From NCBI GenBank assembly GCA_964035795.1, contig OZ038320.1, positions 7,161,164 through 7,225,163 of the forward strand: DNA of 64,000 nt. Direction: 5' to 3'. Shown here piece by piece: positions 59,601-64,000 of the stretch. The translations under genes and the position numbers were made by a program. The DNA comes from Pterobdella sp. o SKG-2022. Taxonomy: Eukaryota > Annelida > Clitellata > Hirudinida > Piscicolidae. Each line of letters begins with the position of its first letter. Positions within the stretch are counted from its first letter, which is position 1. The notes below the pieces were generated by a model that saw only the letters and a list, made by a program, of their open reading frames with translations, did no database searches and was not told the DNA's origin.

Positions 59601-62421
59601 AAAAAATTGGAACAAATTTTAAAAGAAAAATTTTAGAGCTTTTAGCTCTATTATGGAAGTTTTTAGTTTCGCAATTTTCATTGGATCCTCCCAGAAATAA
59701 TTCCTAAAAAGAATCAAATATGTGCATTTATTGTTGCACCTATAATAGAGCAGTATCGAATGCTCTACTCTCAAAAACTTTATGACTTGTGTGACATGGA
59801 CTTTCCATTTATAGGACATTGTTATAAAATTTCATCAATTTAAACAATAAATTGAAATAAATATACCTAAAAATCAAAATTAAATTTTAAATTATTGAAT
59901 ATTTGTAACTTATTTGGATGTTCATGCTTTTAGTAATCTGTCTTGAACAGGTTGAAGCAGAATAAAATTTGTATCGGTCTTTTGCAATTTTCACAGTTTC
60001 AAAATATTTTAAAGATAAACTACTGGAATTTTAAAAGTTTTTGAAATCTCATCAAGAACTTTAAAAAAATCAATTTATCTTCAGTTCTGTTTTGATGTAT
60101 AGAGAGTTAATAGAATTTTGCGAAGAGAGGTGTGATGGGAGTGAAAACGATAATCATTTTAAACATGGCTAATTATTCAATTCAAAGTTAATCTACTCGT
60201 AGATTTCATAATAAGATTAGCCCATGACGAGACCTTGCCTGCAGGGAATTTGAATGGAGGGTTCTGAAGGATGAAGGATGCCTCTTCGAGGGTGATGTAG
60301 CCATTGTTGTCTCTGTCGTACTCTTTGAACTTGGGCACTATCGTTACTTTTCTGTAGTGAGTGTGTTTTGTTGATTTAAATTAGTATGAAGAAAAGTAGT
60401 GCATGAAATCCTAACGTCAACTAAGGGTTTTTAGTTTAATCAAGTGATAAAAGCTATGATTTTTCTATAAGTTTAATCTTCCCATAAAGCATCAGCTAAC
60501 GTTTTATAAGGCTGAGCTCATCATAAATAATAGTTTCCAACGCTTCAAGAAACATATTAAAAACCAGAATTTCTACGTATAATTTGAAAGAATGTAACAA
60601 AACACGTATGATATTTCTAAAATATTACAATCCTTTTCGAGCTTATCGATGAAGATTTGCGTACATAGGATGGTTTATGATGTTTTATGCTTTATTATTC
60701 TTGAATTAACATTAGTTTTTTTGTTTATTGTTAGTATTACTACTATAAGTGCAAAAAAGTAGATTTTTTAATGCAAATATTCTGTCAAGCCTTACCTTAT
60801 TACTATATCATGTGTAATGGAATTCAATTTTTTGTTTATATATAAGTACATTAAAAAAAACGCGTTTTTAAACAAATTCTGTAACCGTGACTCAGAATTA
60901 TCAAGAACCAAACTAAATTTGAAAATAACGAAAAAATTTTGTTTTTTAAAATATGTTAGGTGAACAAGTTCATTGAAAAAATGGCGCGTTTGTTATTTAA
61001 CTCTTGTTGCAGTCTTATCGTATCGCCACACTTGATGATAAAACTTTTTAGCGTGAGGTGTTTTTCTAAAAAACTTCAAATTTAATGAATTTCTAAGTAC
61101 ATTCATTACAAACTGAATTTAAAGTGTTTGATAGTTTAGCTTCATCATAAAAATCTTCGTATTCAATAAGTAAGTCGACCATTTGATCACCCCTATCTGA
61201 GGTTTCGGTTGCGCAACTGGTTGGTTTCACAGGGTGCTACTCCATGTGGATCAAATATATGCCTTCAATAATGTACATGAAAAACCCTTAAATTTGAAGT
61301 TATGTTGAATAATACATAAAAAAATGCTAAGCGATGTCTTTGAAATGTATTGAATGTGAACATGATGCTGTGTATAAAGGATAAAAAAGTGTGGTTTCAA
61401 TACAACAGAGAGATATTGAAGATTGTTTGAGCATTGAGATTGTTCCAATGAAAACGTTGGCGATAAAAAAAATGTTCGAAACTCATAAAACGGTTTCCAG
61501 TTTTGTCTTTTTGAGCGATAAATAAGCCTGGGAGGTTGGATAATTAGTGAAAACAAATTATCAAAGGAACTTGTCAAAAGAGTGGTATGAAACCAGCAAC
61601 AGTAGCATCTGATGTGTCGTGATAAAATAAAACAAAAGCTCCTTTATTGGCATTTCAAAACTCCCTATTTATTTTGATAAGGAATTTAACTCAAAAGGCG
61701 AATAAAATAGGTAAATTTTTGATTTATTGTTATCCTAGAACTTTTTCATGTTATCAATACAGCTCCAAAATCTCACAAATTTCCATCATAAAGAAATAAT
61801 TTATAGTATAAATTTCGTAAATACTCAAAAACTGAATCTGCTTCCATTACATTTTTTGCATCAATCTACCACATAAATCCTCATCACAAGAGCCTTGGAA
61901 GGCATATCTTAAATGAATCTGAAAATGCCCATGTTTGATAATTTATGCTTTTTAAATTTTTATATTAAAATATATCATGGTTTTTTTGTAATAAATAAGT
62001 TTCTTTATATTAAGCTAGCTACTCCGTCTCCAAAGAGTCTGGCAATGTTTTTTGTACATAAGTTGGCTGTGTTGGCGCAGATTTAATTTTGTCAAAATTA
62101 ATTGTTTGAAATAAATATTTTTACAATCACCAGTATTAATTAGTAGTGCTTGCTTCTGAGACAAGTTTAGTTTTCATATTTAATTAAAATGTAATATTTC
62201 GGTAATAAAAACAAAGAAAAAACAATTCTAATGAATATTTATACCAGTACTAATAAAAATAATCTTAATATTTGAGGTAATTTCCAAGTTATTGTTGTTT
62301 TATGGTTGTTAGAAGTGCATGTTGTTTTGTGTGTAATCTTTCAGGACTGTAAACAGATCGCCCACGCCAGTTTCACGCGATAAATTGCGAATGCGAGCGA
62401 TAAAAGCTTTCAAAAGATTAG
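56674..62421 (-). CDS. Four-EF-hand calcium-binding protein (calmodulin/troponin C-like; start not found)
   Basis: Seen: exons 60351-60234, 59488-59397, 57849-57717 and 56760-56674 on the minus strand, phases all matching, plus a probable upstream exon 62421-62355 (NLLKAFIARIRNLSRETG) that also fits by phase. Total 164 residues to TAA. Four canonical loops: DRDNNGYITLEE, DKDGNGKLDIEE, DRDGNGVLSPDE and DKNQDGSLDKTE, each with acidic or amide residues at 1, 3 and 5, Gly at 6 and Glu at 12, so all four should bind calcium. Hands 1-2 and 3-4 form two lobes, with a linker FYAEAKATNEEI. It ends FMQLWSNMFGQVQS. Known: such proteins are calcium sensors or buffers. No signal peptide or membrane segment in the visible part. 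I cannot assign a named orthologue. The donor of exon 60351-60234 (AAG|GTCTCG) is weak. Confidence 0.85.
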
Positions 62422-64000
62422 CTACATTAATCTTGCAACCTTCATATATATTTTAAATAATTTAATTTTAAAACTTGAATTTAATAAAGTCTTTGAATAA
62501 TTAATTTTTGATGGATACATCAGTTTTTAATAAATTCCATCTATTAAGCATTCACATCATTATTTTGTGTGGGGGTGGCTTCCTAACCTATTACATTTGT
62601 GCTTGTAGTAGCAAGCTAAGTTACAAAAACTTCACTTTTTTGGTGGGATTTGTTGATATAAATAATGTTGAAGAGATATTGTAACGTGTTGAAAAAGGTG
62701 CAGTTTGCCATGAAGGGTTACTGCCAGAGTGGATGGCGCAGAATCGACAGCTGTCATTGTTTCATATGTTGATTCAATGTTGAGAGTTTTTAAGAAGAGT
62801 TTAAAGTTTTTTTAAAAATAGTTTACCTTGTAACTTGATAATACCGGGGGCTGTGTTCTGGTTAGATTGTTTGGCTGGCAGACGATTGTTTCTTTGACAA
62901 ATTCAGCGTGTTTTGTGTTAGGGGTATATTATGTGCATGGAGTCGGATGGTGTTAGGAAACCAAACAGATAATGCATATCTTCATAGTGGTCCATTGAAA
63001 TTTTTGTATGTGGTGGAGAGAGGTTTTTGGTTAGGCCTAGAAGTTGAAAGTTGAGATGTTGAAGGTTGGCAGGTTTTAATTATTCTTTTAATTAATAACT
63101 TATATTAGTATTTTAAAAACTATCATTATGATTCAGGAACTTATTTAATGATTTGAGAACTTTCTTTATGATTTTAGTATTTATTTATTAATAGAGTTTA
63201 AATTCTATGAAACAAGTCGAGGTCAAAACAATGTTTTACATGTATAATTTTAAATTTGTTGCTAAATGCAATTAGTAAAATGATTTCACTAAGGTAATAC
63301 AACGAATCTATTTTTAATTTGAATTTAAAATAAGAATTTACGTCGTTGTTTTAAACAGAAAGTATATTTTCTCTAAGTTTTTTCCTTCTTTGACGCCGAT
63401 GTTAGAAACACTAAATGAGAAGAAAATAAGTTTGTGAGTTGAAAATATTTTTTCATAGAAATGAAATTATTAAAATATTCAAAAAGTTGCACTAAACAGA
63501 GAGAAAACATTTGAAAATTTGATATATCTCAACCAAATTTAGTTGACAAAAATTTGAGAATATAATAATTATCAAAAATGTAGAAATTAATGGTTTAAGT
63601 TCAACCCTACAAATATAAGGCTTTCTTTATTGATGCAGCATCATCAAGCACAATAAACGCATTCAAGAGGTCATTAACCTTTCTATTGATGCTTGGCTTC
63701 AAAAAATTATTTTCAAAATTTAGACTTTTGATGATCAATCAATATTTTTTATTTTAACCAATGTAAACTTACCAATGTTATCATTTTAAATTTTGAATTT
63801 TTAAACTAAATTAAATTAAGGAAAATTTATTTCAAATTTCAAGAATAAATAGTTCTCGAAATATTTTCAGAACTTCTGCTCAATAAATTAGTACTGACAG
63901 TCAACAGTAATCAAAAAAATCTACGAATAATTCACTAAATCTAATTATAAACACACTTGGTGTTTCTAAAAAAGCACAGCTATAAATAAATTGAATTTGA
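62422..64000. other. Right end of the window, no firm gene
   Basis: Expected to hold the 5' exon of the EF-hand gene. A minus-strand ATG at about 62756 opens MTAVDSAPSTLA and meets a GTAACC donor, but its phase does not match exon 62421, so I leave it out. The rest is AT-rich with no recognised feature. Confidence 0.4.

Noticed and set aside
62700..62760. Start exon MTAVDSAPSTLA for the EF-hand gene
   Set aside because: The GTAACC donor leaves phase 0 while the next exon needs phase 1, and there is no other support.

Overview
This window is nuclear DNA from an intron-rich, strongly AT-rich animal genome. Evidence for a metazoan is the spliced genes (MDH1B, BEN-domain, TMEM181, EF-hand), together with RTE- and CR1/Jockey-type LINEs, Penelope-like elements (PLEs) with GIY-YIG endonuclease, and a tRNA-derived SINE. 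There is no operon, CRISPR, prophage or bacterial gene. I infer an invertebrate (cnidarian, flatworm or other lophotrochozoan) but cannot name the species. Nearly all exons are 50-225 bp, so most long open frames are not genes. I built gene models by hand from splice sites, reading-frame phase and protein family resemblance.

Layout. (1) 0.7-3.4 kb, plus: 3' part of a malate dehydrogenase 1B-like gene. (2) 9.45-4.82 kb, minus: complete 8-exon BEN-domain gene with coiled coil and poly-Gln/His tail. (3) 11.7-14.4 kb: a 440-bp (CAAA)n block abutting a LINE 3' end, a weak candidate exon and an RTE 3' end. (4) 14.87-25.62 kb, plus: complete 10-exon glucose-6-phosphate 1-epimerase. Introns 4, 6 and 9 hold decayed LINE and PLE pieces, all antisense to the gene. 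(5) 27.9-32.8 kb, plus: a degenerate PLE, interrupted by a second PLE, itself interrupted by a Jockey-type LINE tail. (6) 33-38.9 kb: SINE copies, a purine/pyrimidine-biased decayed repeat and a 30-bp minisatellite. (7) 47.04-39.0 kb, minus: TMEM181, 13 exons traced, first exon not found. (8) 52.66-52.24 kb, minus: two phase-matched exons of an unrecognised gene. (9) 62.42-56.67 kb, minus: a four-EF-hand calcium-binding protein, with the starting methionine not located.

The host genes have unrelated jobs (ciliary/cytosolic MDH-like protein, transcription factor, sugar-phosphate epimerase, membrane protein, calcium sensor) and share no evident pathway. The points most worth a second look are the nested PLE/PLE/LINE insertion, a recurring PLE-terminal hairpin-plus-palindrome motif, the tRNA-Ile-like SINE, the purely antisense retroelement load in the epimerase gene, and the unidentified gene near 52.4 kb.
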